Origin: Engelhardtia mirabilis
GTDB taxonomy: Bacteria > Planctomycetota > UBA1135 > GCA-002686595
Length of the DNA stretch: 64,000 nucleotides
Reading direction: 5' to 3'
Assembly: GCF_007748095.1 (NCBI RefSeq)
Contig: NZ_CP036287.1
Coordinates: 5,766,001 to 5,830,000, forward strand
How positions within the stretch are numbered: position 1 is the stretch's first letter; each line of letters opens with the position of its first letter. Made by a program: the position numbers and the translations under genes. A model generated the notes under the pieces. That model was given only the letters and a program-made list of their open reading frames with translations, did not search any database and was not told where the DNA came from. Positions 18,456 through 27,123 of the stretch are shown here, piece by piece.

Positions 18456-18665
18456 ATGTCCGATACCGTCGATTGGTCAGACTTCAACGAGGTCGCCTAC
18501 AGGCTCCACGAGTCGCGGCCCCAGACGGACCCCCTCACCGTCCGATTCACCGACTTGCACGATTGGATCTGCGCCCTCGACGGCTTCGTCGGGGACCCCA
18601 AGGCCAGCAACGAGAAGGTCCTCGAGGCCATCCAGATGGCCTGGCTGGACGAGCGCGAAGACTGA
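18456..18665 (+). CDS. iscX: Fe-S assembly protein IscX
   Basis: 69 residues. The conserved core of the IscX/YfhJ family is clear: a W-x-D N-terminus (VDWSDFNEVAYRLHE), TVRFTDLHDWICALDGF, and ASNEKVLEAIQMAWLDERED at the C-terminus. IscX binds IscS and iron and modulates desulfurase activity; its iron-donor role is debated. It lies 100 bp after hscA. In proteobacteria fdx sits between hscA and iscX, but no ferredoxin frame is found here. 246 bp without a gene follow. Confidence 0.93.
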   Translation: MSDTVDWSDFNEVAYRLHESRPQTDPLTVRFTDLHDWICALDGFVGDPKASNEKVLEAIQMAWLDERED

Positions 18666-18911
18666 CAGCTCCCCCTTAGCACATCGTGGCGGCCCCCCGC
18701 CGCGAAGGAACGATCCCCTGCCGGTGTGAAAACGCCCCGGTCGGGTCGGGCCGGTCGCCCTTAGAAAACAAGGCGGCTGGCCCGAGTTCTTTCGCGGGCC
18801 CCGTCTCGAGCGGCGCCTCCGCAGGTCGCCGACGGATGGCGCCGTGTTCCGGCTCGGCTGAACACGTCCGTGGCCGCGGCCCTGCCCGGGTGCACCGATG
18901 CCCGGGTGCGC

Positions 18912-19448
18912 TCAGCCGCAGGTGCGCTCGACGAGCGCCGCGACCGTGCGCCAGTTGCGGACGGTGATGACCGCGTCCAGGTGACGATCGAACCAGTCGT
19001 TGTCCAACTTGGTCCGCGCGACGCCATTCGGCAGGTGCAGGAAGGCGTCCGCACCGACCACGGCGAAGCGGTCGCCCGGCGATCGCTCGGGGTCGAGGGC
19101 CTTCACCTGCCGAGCCGACGGCTCGCGCGAGAGGAACCCGACGAAAAGGGAATCCTCCGGCGCACCTTCGAGCGCGTAGGGGTTGCCCAGGAACAGCACT
19201 TGCAGTTGACGCGCACTGCGCACGACGACCGGCACCGCGAAGCCGAACCGCTCCTCGAGCGCCGCAGCCGCGAGCTGGGGCAGGCGCTTGGCGAGGGTTG
19301 CCGTGGCTGTGAACACGGCGTTGCCGCTCTGCAGGTGGGTCGCCACGTTGGTGCAGCCGAGCCCCTCCAGGATCGCCGCGAGCTCGGCCATGGGTACCCG
19401 ACGCTTGCCACCCACGTTGACGCCGCGCAAGAGGGCTACGTACCTCAT
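18912..19448 (-). CDS. DUF1697 family protein
   Basis: 178 residues starting MRYVALLRGVNVGGKRRVPM, the highly recognisable N-terminus of DUF1697, followed by AAILEGLGCTNVATHLQSGNAVFTA and the C-terminal LPNGVARTKLDNDWFDRHL and VTVRNWRTVAAL. Function is not established for the family. The ATG at 19448 overlaps the stop of the upstream VOC gene by four bases (ATGA), so it is the last gene of a three-gene minus-strand operon beginning with the hybrid histidine kinase. Confidence 0.9.
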   Translation of the reverse strand: MRYVALLRGVNVGGKRRVPMAELAAILEGLGCTNVATHLQSGNAVFTATATLAKRLPQLAAAALEERFGFAVPVVVRSARQLQVLFLGNPYALEGAPEDSLFVGFLSREPSARQVKALDPERSPGDRFAVVGADAFLHLPNGVARTKLDNDWFDRHLDAVITVRNWRTVAALVERTCG

Positions 19449-19843
19449 CCCCAGGACCCCCGGTAGATCACCACCCGATAGCCGTCCAAGTCGACGAAGG
19501 TGCGTCCGCCCCGATCCCAATAGGGGTTGTGGGCGGGCACCTGGGCGAAGCCAGCGGCGGCCATCCGATCACAACGCCGACTCCATTGGGCTTCGTCCTC
19601 GATGTAGAAGACGAGCAGGTTCTCCGGTGAGGGCGGCTCGCCCGCGCCGCCCCCCTCTTCCTGGGTGAACTCCAAGTGGTAGGGCCCCCCGGGTGCTCCG
19701 AGCATCGCGCCGTCGAAGCCCTCGTGGGCCTCGAACGAGCCGATCAGCTCGAAGTCGAGGCCGTCGCGGTACATGGCGACGATCGCCGCGAGCTGCTCCG
19801 TCGGCCGCGCCACGCGCAAGTGGGGCTCCGGATTCCCCTTCAT
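19445..19843 (-). CDS. VOC (glyoxalase/bleomycin-resistance) family protein
   Basis: 132 residues. It has the beta-alpha-beta-beta-beta layout: HLRVARPTEQLAAIVAMYRDGLDFELIGSF at the N-terminus, YHLEFTQEE with a metal-type Glu, LLVFYIEDEAQWSRRCDRM starting the second module, and a final VDLDGYRVVIYRG. Family members are metal-dependent enzymes or binding proteins with many substrates; none can be named here. It overlaps both neighbours by four bases (ATGA on each side), so translation of the three genes is coupled. Confidence 0.85.
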   Translation of the reverse strand: MKGNPEPHLRVARPTEQLAAIVAMYRDGLDFELIGSFEAHEGFDGAMLGAPGGPYHLEFTQEEGGGAGEPPSPENLLVFYIEDEAQWSRRCDRMAAAGFAQVPAHNPYWDRGGRTFVDLDGYRVVIYRGSWG

Positions 19844-22800
19844 CGTCCGTCCCCCAACTGAGTCCCGTTACCCGCGCCGTCATGACCACCCCCCGCCGCG
19901 TGGGGGACCGGTGCCAGGTGACTGAGGGTGCGCGACAGGTCGTGGAGGCGATAGGGCTTGGGCAGGGCGGCTTGAAAGCCGTGTTCGGCGTAGCGGGCCA
20001 TCACTCCGTCCTCCGAATAGCCGCTGCTGGCGACGGCGCGCAGTTGGGGCGAGCGCTGTCGCAGTCGCCGAAGGATCTCGACCCCCGAGAGATCTCCGGG
20101 CAGGGTCTGATCGATGATCGCGAGGGTGAAGGGCCGACCCTCGGTGCTGGCCCGGTCGAGCAACTGCAGCGCGTACATGCTCGAGTCCGCCACTTCGGCC
20201 TCGAACCCGCTGACCTGCAGCATCTCCATCAGCAGGAGCCCCACGTGTCGATCGTCGTCGACGACGAGCACCCGTTCGCGCCCGGAGGTTCCGCGCGCCG
20301 CGACTTCCGAGGGCTCGGCAATCAGCTCGCCCTCCGCGGCTGGCAGTAGGATCCGGAAGGTCGTGCCGCGCCCCGACGCCGATTCCAGGCCGATGACGCC
20401 GCCGTGGCGCTTCACGATCGAGTTGGACGTCGCCAGACCCAGCCCGGTACCGCCTTCGCGCGTGGTGAAGAAGGGGTCGAACACCCGAGCCTGGATCTGG
20501 ACCGGGATACCCGGGCCATCGTCGCAGACCTCGACGCACAGGTACTCGCCTTCGCCCACCGCCCGCTCGGTGGCCTCGGCCCCGTCGACCCGATGGTTGC
20601 GAAGGACGATTCGCACGCTCCCGCCGTCGGGCTGGCACTGCCGCGCGTTGAGCAGGAGGTTCTCGAAGACCTGACGCAACTGGCCCGGATCGGCCTCCGC
20701 GCGGTGCAGTTCCTCCTGCGCTTCGACGGTCACGGCGATGCGCGACCCGGCGAAGGCCATGCTCGCAGTCTCCTCCACGACCTCCGCTACCGAAACCGGG
20801 CGGCGTACCGGCTCGCCGCCGGTGGCGAAGGTCTGAAGCTGTGCCGCGAGCTGCGCCGCGCGATCGAGGGCGACGTCCGACGCGTCGAGTAGTGGATTCT
20901 CTGCGAGCGCCGTCTCCATCCGGAGCAGCGAGAGGTTCCCGGTCAGGATCGTCAAGACGTTGCGCAGATCATGGGCGATGCCGCCGGCCAGCATCCCCAG
21001 CGAGCGCAGTTGGTTGGTCTTGGCGAGCTCGGCCATGGTCGACTGCAACTCCCTGGTGCGGCGCTCGACCTCGACCTCCAGGGCGCGCGCGCGTCGGTGG
21101 TCGGACGTTGCGCGATAGACCCCCAGGGCGGCGCCGACGCTGAGCAGGGTCAGAAGCGTGACGAACCACCAACGGCTCCAGACCGGCCCCACCGCCAGGA
21201 TCCGCGGGCTGAAGAGGCTGTCGCTCCAGGCCGATCCGGCGGAGCGCGCCTGGATCTCGACCTGGTGTTCCCCGGCGGGTAATCCGGTGAAATGGGCGTC
21301 GAGGTGGCCGGCCCCAGACTCGTACGACCACTCGGTCAGTCCAGCGCCGCGGTAGCGAAACTCGACGTTGCGCTCGCTCAGAAGCGATCGGCTGCCTACC
21401 AGCAGGCGCAGGTCGTCGCGCGCCGCCTCCAAGCGCGCGGTTGCGTGCAGCGGCTGCGTGACTGCGCCGACAGTCATCGAGAGCAGCTCCAACCTCGGCG
21501 GCTGTCGCTCCACCTCGAAGTTGGCCGGGAAGACTGTCACGCCGTCCGTGGTCCCGATCCAGATCCGACCGAAACCGTCGATCTCCACCGCCGCACGGTT
21601 CGACTCCAGACCGGTCCGCTCGGCCATCCACTCGAGTGAAGTCACCCGCCCATCGTGGGCGCACTCGAAGCCGTTGTCCGTGCCGATCCAGAGCCGGCCG
21701 CGATCGTCCTCGACGACCGAGTACACCGGGCGTTCCAACGGAGGCGACAGGGGTGCGCGCACCAGTCGGTCGCCTTCGAGCAACCACAGCCCTCGCGCGC
21801 TGCCGCACCAGACGCGACCGTCGCCGCTCTGGTAGACGGTGTAGAAGTGGTTCGTGAGATGGGTCTGCGGCCTGTCGCCCTCAGCGGCGGTCACTTGCCG
21901 CCAGCCGCCACTGCCGCCGATCCAGACGCCGAGGGCGGACGCCACCAGGACTCGGCCGTCGTCCGTCACCTCCAGGCGACGCAGCCCGGCCGATTCACCG
22001 ATCCCTCCAAAGGCCCGCTCGAAGGATTCACCATCGAACAGCCATACCTCGTCACCGGTCGTGACCAGGAGTTCGTCACCCCAGGGGTGAACCGACGAGA
22101 GCCAGCCCTTGGCCTCGGCCGGCGGCAGTACGAGTTGGGGCGGACCCTCGCCGTCGAAGTGGCCGATACCGAGGCCGTTGACGGCTATCCAGACCCCGCC
22201 CTTTCCGTCCGCCTCGAGGTCCATGACGCGCGCCAGAGCCGGGCGCGTGGGGTCCGCGCCGGGCAGCGGCACGTGTCGTAAGCCCGCGGACCCCACGACA
22301 GTCAGCGCGCCGTGGTGCCCGAGCACGATGCGGCCATCACCGAGGCTCGCGATCGCACTGACCTCGCCCTCACACAGCCCCACGTTCTCGTCGAAGAACT
22401 GAAGGCCCGGATCGGCGATCTTCATCGCCCCCAGGTCGGACGCGAGCCACACCAGCCCCTCGTCGTCGCGCCACAGGGCGTTGACCCCGTCCGCCACGAG
22501 GCCCGAGTGTCGGTCGATCTTGCGCACGCTGCCGGTCGCTGCGTCGTGGTGGAAGATCGCCCACGGGGTGCCATAGATCGTCGCGCCACGGCCGTCTTCG
22601 ACCAGCGCCACCAGCGACCCACCGGTGACCACCGGGGCCGGGAGACCGCGCGCCAGGAGCTCGACCTCGCCCCGGGCCCAGACTCGCGCCAGCCAACCCT
22701 CGGCGCCGAGCACCAGCAGCGAATCGGCCGCGGTCGCGGCGCAGAGTCCCACGATCGAGCCCGGCGGCAACTCGCCGTCCAGCGCCAAGGGGCTCAGGGT

Positions 22801-23385
22801 CCCCGTCCGATCGACGGTCGCGAGGCCATCGTCCAGCCCGACCACGATTCGATCTCCGAAGCGCTCAATGGGCCGGGCACGGTCGCGCGGCCCGTTGACC
22901 GCGCTCCACTCGGAGCCGTCCCAGCACAGCAGACCCCGGGTCTCGGTCGAGACCACTGCGAACGCGTCCGCTCCACTTCCGACAACCTCGAAGTCACAGG
23001 CCGGCTGGAGTTCGTTGGCGGAGGCGAAGGGCTCGAGCGACGTCAGTTGTCCCTGTTCGCCGTGCAGCACGGTGTCGGGCGAGCAGACGATCCAGGGCTC
23101 ACCGTCGTCGGCGAAGCGCACGAAGCGCACCGGAGTCCCGGGTACCAACTGGTCGGCGAAGAGCCTCTTGAAGTCGGCGCCGTCGTACTCGAACAGGCCG
23201 CCACGGGCTGCGAACCAACGGTGCCCCCCCGGGGCCTGACGCACGTCGAGGACCATCGAGCTCGCCAGGCCGTCCGCCGCCGTGTAGCTGTCGACCATCA
23301 ACCCCTGACCGAACGCCGGGAAGGCCAACGCGACGATCGCCGCGCCGACTCGCAGCGCGTTCAGAGAGATCTCGGGGCGGGACAT
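19840..23385 (-). CDS. Hybrid sensor histidine kinase with periplasmic propeller, Y_Y_Y domain and receiver
   Basis: 1181 residues. A signal peptide (VGAAIVALAFPAFG) is followed by two-component-regulator propeller repeats (LDVRQAPGGHRWFAARGGLFEYDG; DRGRLWIGTDNGFE; GFGRIWIGTTDGVTVF), a Y_Y_Y domain, one TM (WFVTLLTLLSVGAALGV), a HisKA helix with the phosphorylated His in GMLAGGIAHDLRN, an ATPase domain (NLLLNARQ, DDGPGIP, GTGLGLATS) and a C-terminal receiver (VLVVDDDRHVGLLL; phosphoacceptor in AIIDQTLPG). This layout, as in HTCS of Bacteroidetes but without an AraC output, usually senses a polysaccharide product. Start at 23385 (MSRPEIS); 23409 is an alternative. A 167-bp palindrome lies about 75 bp upstream. 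Confidence 0.93.
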   Translation of the reverse strand: MSRPEISLNALRVGAAIVALAFPAFGQGLMVDSYTAADGLASSMVLDVRQAPGGHRWFAARGGLFEYDGADFKRLFADQLVPGTPVRFVRFADDGEPWIVCSPDTVLHGEQGQLTSLEPFASANELQPACDFEVVGSGADAFAVVSTETRGLLCWDGSEWSAVNGPRDRARPIERFGDRIVVGLDDGLATVDRTGTLSPLALDGELPPGSIVGLCAATAADSLLVLGAEGWLARVWARGEVELLARGLPAPVVTGGSLVALVEDGRGATIYGTPWAIFHHDAATGSVRKIDRHSGLVADGVNALWRDDEGLVWLASDLGAMKIADPGLQFFDENVGLCEGEVSAIASLGDGRIVLGHHGALTVVGSAGLRHVPLPGADPTRPALARVMDLEADGKGGVWIAVNGLGIGHFDGEGPPQLVLPPAEAKGWLSSVHPWGDELLVTTGDEVWLFDGESFERAFGGIGESAGLRRLEVTDDGRVLVASALGVWIGGSGGWRQVTAAEGDRPQTHLTNHFYTVYQSGDGRVWCGSARGLWLLEGDRLVRAPLSPPLERPVYSVVEDDRGRLWIGTDNGFECAHDGRVTSLEWMAERTGLESNRAAVEIDGFGRIWIGTTDGVTVFPANFEVERQPPRLELLSMTVGAVTQPLHATARLEAARDDLRLLVGSRSLLSERNVEFRYRGAGLTEWSYESGAGHLDAHFTGLPAGEHQVEIQARSAGSAWSDSLFSPRILAVGPVWSRWWFVTLLTLLSVGAALGVYRATSDHRRARALEVEVERRTRELQSTMAELAKTNQLRSLGMLAGGIAHDLRNVLTILTGNLSLLRMETALAENPLLDASDVALDRAAQLAAQLQTFATGGEPVRRPVSVAEVVEETASMAFAGSRIAVTVEAQEELHRAEADPGQLRQVFENLLLNARQCQPDGGSVRIVLRNHRVDGAEATERAVGEGEYLCVEVCDDGPGIPVQIQARVFDPFFTTREGGTGLGLATSNSIVKRHGGVIGLESASGRGTTFRILLPAAEGELIAEPSEVAARGTSGRERVLVVDDDRHVGLLLMEMLQVSGFEAEVADSSMYALQLLDRASTEGRPFTLAIIDQTLPGDLSGVEILRRLRQRSPQLRAVASSGYSEDGVMARYAEHGFQAALPKPYRLHDLSRTLSHLAPVPHAAGGGHDGAGNGTQLGDGR

Positions 23386-23459
23386 GGAGGGGAGTGGGAG
23401 GACAGGCATCCCGGAGGACGACACCAGCGGCGTCGGCATGCTCCGGGACGCGGTGCAGC

Positions 23460-23626
23460 CTAGTGTCCTGGATCCGAAATTCGGCGTCACTGCCCGGAGG
23501 TCCGATCGATGCTGGCCAGGCGCGCCGACGACGCGTATCCGCTGCGATACTCGGAGGAGGCGCTGGCGACGCCAGCGGCGATCGGAGCCCGGGAAGTGAC
23601 GCCGAATTTCGGATCCAGGACACTAA
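23460..23626 (+). repeat. 167-bp palindromic element, copy 3
   Basis: Ends CTAG (left) and CTAA (right). The arms match with GGATCCGAAA facing TTTCGGATCC. The exact centre, between 23542 and 23543, falls in GTATC-CGCTGC-GATAC. It lies in the upstream region of the hybrid histidine kinase gene; its right arm extends the kinase frame artificially (MTPNFGSRTL). The remaining 23627-23853 shows no gene. Confidence 0.92.
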
Positions 23627-23853
23627 TGAGACCACCGCAGGACGAGCGGCGCCCAGGCGCGGGAGCCCACCGCAGACGCTCGGAACATCGCCGGGACGGG
23701 ATAGTGATCCTAGTGCTCGGCCCCGGGCGGGATCGAGGCCGCGCCCACAGTGCGGTCCCCTCGGTCGCCGCGCCAACGTGGCAAGCGACGCAGATCGGTG
23801 ACCTGGAGTCCGAAGTCCGGCAGCAACGGCCGCAGGACTTCGACCTCAGGTCG

Positions 23854-25389
23854 CTATCGATCGAACAGGGAGACGCCGTCCATCCCTGCCGAGGGGCGCA
23901 GGCCGGCCAGCTCGAGTAGGGTCGGCGCCACGTCGGCCAAGATCCCCATCGGTCGCAGCCGCGCTCCCAGCAGGTCCGTGCCGCACAGGACGATCGGGAC
24001 CGGGTTGGTCGTGTGTGCGGTGTGCGGCTGGTGCGTGAGCTCGTCCCACATCATCTCGGCGTTGCCGTGGTCGGCGGTGATCGCCACCATGCCGCCGCGC
24101 TCGACGACCTTGGGCACGATCCGCCGCAGGCACTCGTCCACGGCCGTAACCGCCGCGCAGGCCGCCGCCTCGATGCCGGTGTGGCCGACCATGTCCGCGT
24201 TGGCGAAGTTGACGATGTAGACGTCCGTCTCGTCGCGCTCCAGGGAGTCGAGCAGGCGGTCGCACACCTGCGGCGCGCTCATCTGCGGCTGCAGGTCGTA
24301 GGTCGCCACCTTCGGGCTGGGCACCAGGATGCGCCGTTCCCCAGGCAGCTCGGCCTCCCTACCGCCGGAGAAGAAGAACGACACGTGGGCGTACTTCTCG
24401 GTCTCGGCCAGGCGCAGTTGGGTCAGACCGGCTTCGCTGACCAGGTCCGGGAAGGTGCCCGTGAGCTCGCGCGGCGGGTAGACGATCGCGAAGGGGAAGT
24501 CCGCGCGGTACTGGGTCATCGTCGTCAGCAGCGGCCGCACGCGCGGCGTGCGCTCGAAGCCGTCGAAGCTGTCGAGCCCGAGAGCCGCGCAGATCTCGCG
24601 CATGCGGTCCGAGCGGAAGTTGAAGCAGATCACGGGATCGCCGTCGCCGATCCGCCCACGGTCCGGATCGCCGACCACGAAGGGCTCGAGGAACTCGTCC
24701 GAGGTGTCGGCCTCGTAGCTGGCGCCGAGGGCCTGGGCCGCGCGGTCGACGCGCAGGCCGACGCCGCCCACGAACAGGTCGTAGGCGCGCTTGACCCGCT
24801 CCCAACGCTGGTCGCGGTCCATGGCCCAGTAGCGACCGATGACCGAAGCGATGCGGCCGACCCCGGCGCGCTCGATGTCCTGCTCGAGGGCGGCGATGAA
24901 GTCGGCGCCCGATCGCGGCGGGGTGTCGCGACCGTCGGTGATCGCGTGGACGCAGACCTGCTCGGGCGCGAGTCCGCGCGCGGCCGCGGCGTTCAAGAGC
25001 GCGCGCAGGTGCCCGTCGCTCGAGTGCACGCCGCCGTCGCTGACCAGCCCCATCAGGTGCAGGGTGCGGTTCTCGCTGCGCGCCAACTCGAACGCCCGCG
25101 CCAGGGCGCCCATGCCCGCGAACTCGCCGTCGCGGATCGACTTGTCGATGCGCGTGATGTCCTGGTACACGACGCGACCGGCGCCCAGGTTCATGTGCCC
25201 GACCTCACTGTTGCCCATCAAGCCCAGGGGCAGACCGACTTCCTCGCCGCTGGCCGACAGCAGCGTGTGCGGGTACTTGCCGAGCAGCTCGTGGTAGTAG
25301 GGCGAGCAGGCCCGAATCACGTTGTGCTCGGCGGCCTCGCGGTGGCCCCATCCATCGAGGACGATCAAGAGCAGGGGTCGCGTGTTCAA
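23854..25389 (-). CDS. gpmI: 2,3-bisphosphoglycerate-independent phosphoglycerate mutase
   Basis: 511 residues, standard length. This Mn-dependent enzyme interconverts 3- and 2-phosphoglycerate in glycolysis. Metal ligand Asp12 is in LIVLDGWGHRE, the phosphoserine nucleophile S61 in LGLMGNSEVGHMNLGAGRVV, and later blocks include VHAITDGRDTPPRSG, NFRSDRMREI and ITADHGNAEMM. It follows an Ala-rich hypothetical gene by 23 bp on the same strand, so the two may share a transcript. Confidence 0.97.
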   Translation of the reverse strand: MNTRPLLLIVLDGWGHREAAEHNVIRACSPYYHELLGKYPHTLLSASGEEVGLPLGLMGNSEVGHMNLGAGRVVYQDITRIDKSIRDGEFAGMGALARAFELARSENRTLHLMGLVSDGGVHSSDGHLRALLNAAAARGLAPEQVCVHAITDGRDTPPRSGADFIAALEQDIERAGVGRIASVIGRYWAMDRDQRWERVKRAYDLFVGGVGLRVDRAAQALGASYEADTSDEFLEPFVVGDPDRGRIGDGDPVICFNFRSDRMREICAALGLDSFDGFERTPRVRPLLTTMTQYRADFPFAIVYPPRELTGTFPDLVSEAGLTQLRLAETEKYAHVSFFFSGGREAELPGERRILVPSPKVATYDLQPQMSAPQVCDRLLDSLERDETDVYIVNFANADMVGHTGIEAAACAAVTAVDECLRRIVPKVVERGGMVAITADHGNAEMMWDELTHQPHTAHTTNPVPIVLCGTDLLGARLRPMGILADVAPTLLELAGLRPSAGMDGVSLFDR

Positions 25390-25412
25390 GGTGGGCTCCG
25401 AGCCTTCAGGGG

Positions 25413-26021
25413 TCAGTCGTCGGAACCGCCGTTGGCGGCGGTCCGGTGGGGATCGAGCGATCGCATCCGGGAGAGGCGCTGCTGGATCTCCGCGAGGATC
25501 GATTCGCCCACGCGCAGGCGCAGTCGCAACTCGTCGCTCGCCTCCATCCGGCCGGCTAGCGAGCGCAGGGTCGACAGGGTCAGCTCCAGGGCCGCCTGGG
25601 CTTCCAGCGACGCAGGGACGAGCCCCGAGGGCAGACCGCCCGTGACCTCGGAGGTCGCCTGCCCCGCGGCCGAGGCCGCCACGCCGCCCAGCCGCACCAC
25701 CGCCGCGGCCCCCTCGAGCACCTCGAAAGCGAGGTCGAAGACGCGCTGCAAGAGGCGCGCGCGGTCTTCATCGGGAGCGATCGCCAGGCGGTCGTCGAGG
25801 GTCCGCGCCTCCTCGGCGACCTCTTCCAGGATCCCGGCCAGGGAGCCGAGCTCCCTGGCCCGGCCCTGGGCGTAGGTCGCCGTTCCCCCCTCGAGCGCCC
25901 CATCCGCGGCACGGGGACCGTCGGCGAGGGCTGGGCCCGCCATGCGCCGGGCAGCTCCAGCGGCCTCCACGGCGGCTCGCGCCACGTGGTTTCCGGGCGT
26001 GGAGTCAGGGCTCGGTTCCAT
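25413..26021 (-). CDS. Hypothetical Ala/Arg-rich helical protein
   Basis: 202 residues from the ATG at 26021 (MEPSPDSTPG). Highly helical with long heptad-like Leu/Ala/Arg stretches (GSLAGILEEVAEEARTLDDRL; LRLRLRVGESILAEIQQRL), no signal peptide and no TM. The centre has a hydrophobic Ala/Gly/Val patch (EGAAAVVRLGGVAASAAG). I recognise no family. The frame continues upstream antisense to the M48 peptidase gene, which is not coding. Reality is supported mainly by its close spacing to gpmI and sensible amphipathic pattern. Confidence 0.5.
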   Translation of the reverse strand: MEPSPDSTPGNHVARAAVEAAGAARRMAGPALADGPRAADGALEGGTATYAQGRARELGSLAGILEEVAEEARTLDDRLAIAPDEDRARLLQRVFDLAFEVLEGAAAVVRLGGVAASAAGQATSEVTGGLPSGLVPASLEAQAALELTLSTLRSLAGRMEASDELRLRLRVGESILAEIQQRLSRMRSLDPHRTAANGGSDD

Positions 26022-26129
26022 GGGGGGAGACGCCTGTCGCCCCGGCCGCCTGCGGGGAGCGGCGCGACCGGGGGCGAGGGCGCGGTAGTCTAACCGACCT
26101 CCACCGCGACCCAGCCCGGCTCGAACCCC

Positions 26130-26903
26130 ATGAAGCTCCGTCAACCGCTCGCCCTCGCCGTCCTCTTCGCCGGCCTCTTCACCGTCGTCGCCTGCGCCAC
26201 CACGCCGATCAGCGGACGCAAGGCCTTCATCCCCTTCCCGGTCAGCGAAGACGTGACCCTGGGCGTGGCCGCCTACGACCAGTCCATCGGTGGCCTGCCG
26301 CTGGTCACCTCGGGCCCCCAGTTCCAGATGGTGCAGCGCGCCATGGATCGGCTGGTCGCCGCCCTGGGCGCCGACGACCCGGGCTTCGAGTGGGAAGTGC
26401 GACTGATTCGCGACGACAACACGGTCAACGCCTTCTGCCTGCCCGGCGGGAAGATGGCGGTGTATACCGGCATCCTCCCGGTGGCGCAGACCGAGGAGGG
26501 CCTGGCCGTGGTGATGGGGCACGAGATCGCCCACGCGATCGCACGCCACGGGATGCAGCGGATGACCCTCGAGTACGGCGTCCAGGGCGCGCTGGACATG
26601 GCCGAGGCCTTCCTGTCGCCCGACCTGGCCACCTACCGCGACCTGACCGAGGGCGCTACGGACCTGCTCGTCTCCAAGCCCTACGGCCGCGACAACGAGC
26701 TGGAGTCGGACTACATCGGGTTGATCCTGATGGCCCGCGCCGGCTACGACCCGCGCAACGCCACCAAGTTCTGGGAGCGGATGTCTTCGCTCGGCTCCAG
26801 CGGCACGCCCGAGTTCCTCTCGACCCACCCCAGCCACGGGCACCGGATCGAGGAGCTCGAGGCGAAGATGCCCGAGGCCTTGGCGATCTACGAGAATCGA
26901 TGA
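26130..26903 (+). CDS. M48-family metallopeptidase, lipoprotein
   Basis: 257 residues. A lipoprotein signal (ALAVLFAGLFTVVACATTP, lipobox VVAC) is followed by the M48 core: NAFCLPGGKMAVYTGIL, the zinc motif HEIAH in VVMGHEIAHAIARHG, and the third ligand region NELESDYIGLILMARAGYDP. The C-terminus has THPSHGHRIEEL. It resembles LoiP/YcaL and the peptidase half of BepA, which handle outer-membrane protein quality control, but it lacks TPR repeats. It is divergent from the gpmI operon. Confidence 0.92.
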   Translation: MKLRQPLALAVLFAGLFTVVACATTPISGRKAFIPFPVSEDVTLGVAAYDQSIGGLPLVTSGPQFQMVQRAMDRLVAALGADDPGFEWEVRLIRDDNTVNAFCLPGGKMAVYTGILPVAQTEEGLAVVMGHEIAHAIARHGMQRMTLEYGVQGALDMAEAFLSPDLATYRDLTEGATDLLVSKPYGRDNELESDYIGLILMARAGYDPRNATKFWERMSSLGSSGTPEFLSTHPSHGHRIEELEAKMPEALAIYENR

Positions 26904-27123
26904 GGACGGGCGCCGCGCGGGCGAGTCGGAGGCTGAAGCCCGCTCGTGGGTCCCGGGCGGGGATTGCGACACGGATCACTAGAATCCCGCAAACCATTAC
27001 GCGCCATAACCTTAGCCTCACAGGCCAGGCCCTGCGCGTGCGTCACGCGGGCCCCTTGACTACCATCCGACCCGCGCCGGGGACCCCCTTCCCACCCACC
27101 CCAGTCCCCCTGGCGAGCTCGCA

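Noticed and set aside
26030..26972. N-terminal extension of the Ala-rich gene upstream of gpmI
   Set aside because: It runs antisense through the M48 peptidase gene, whose coding sense is certain.
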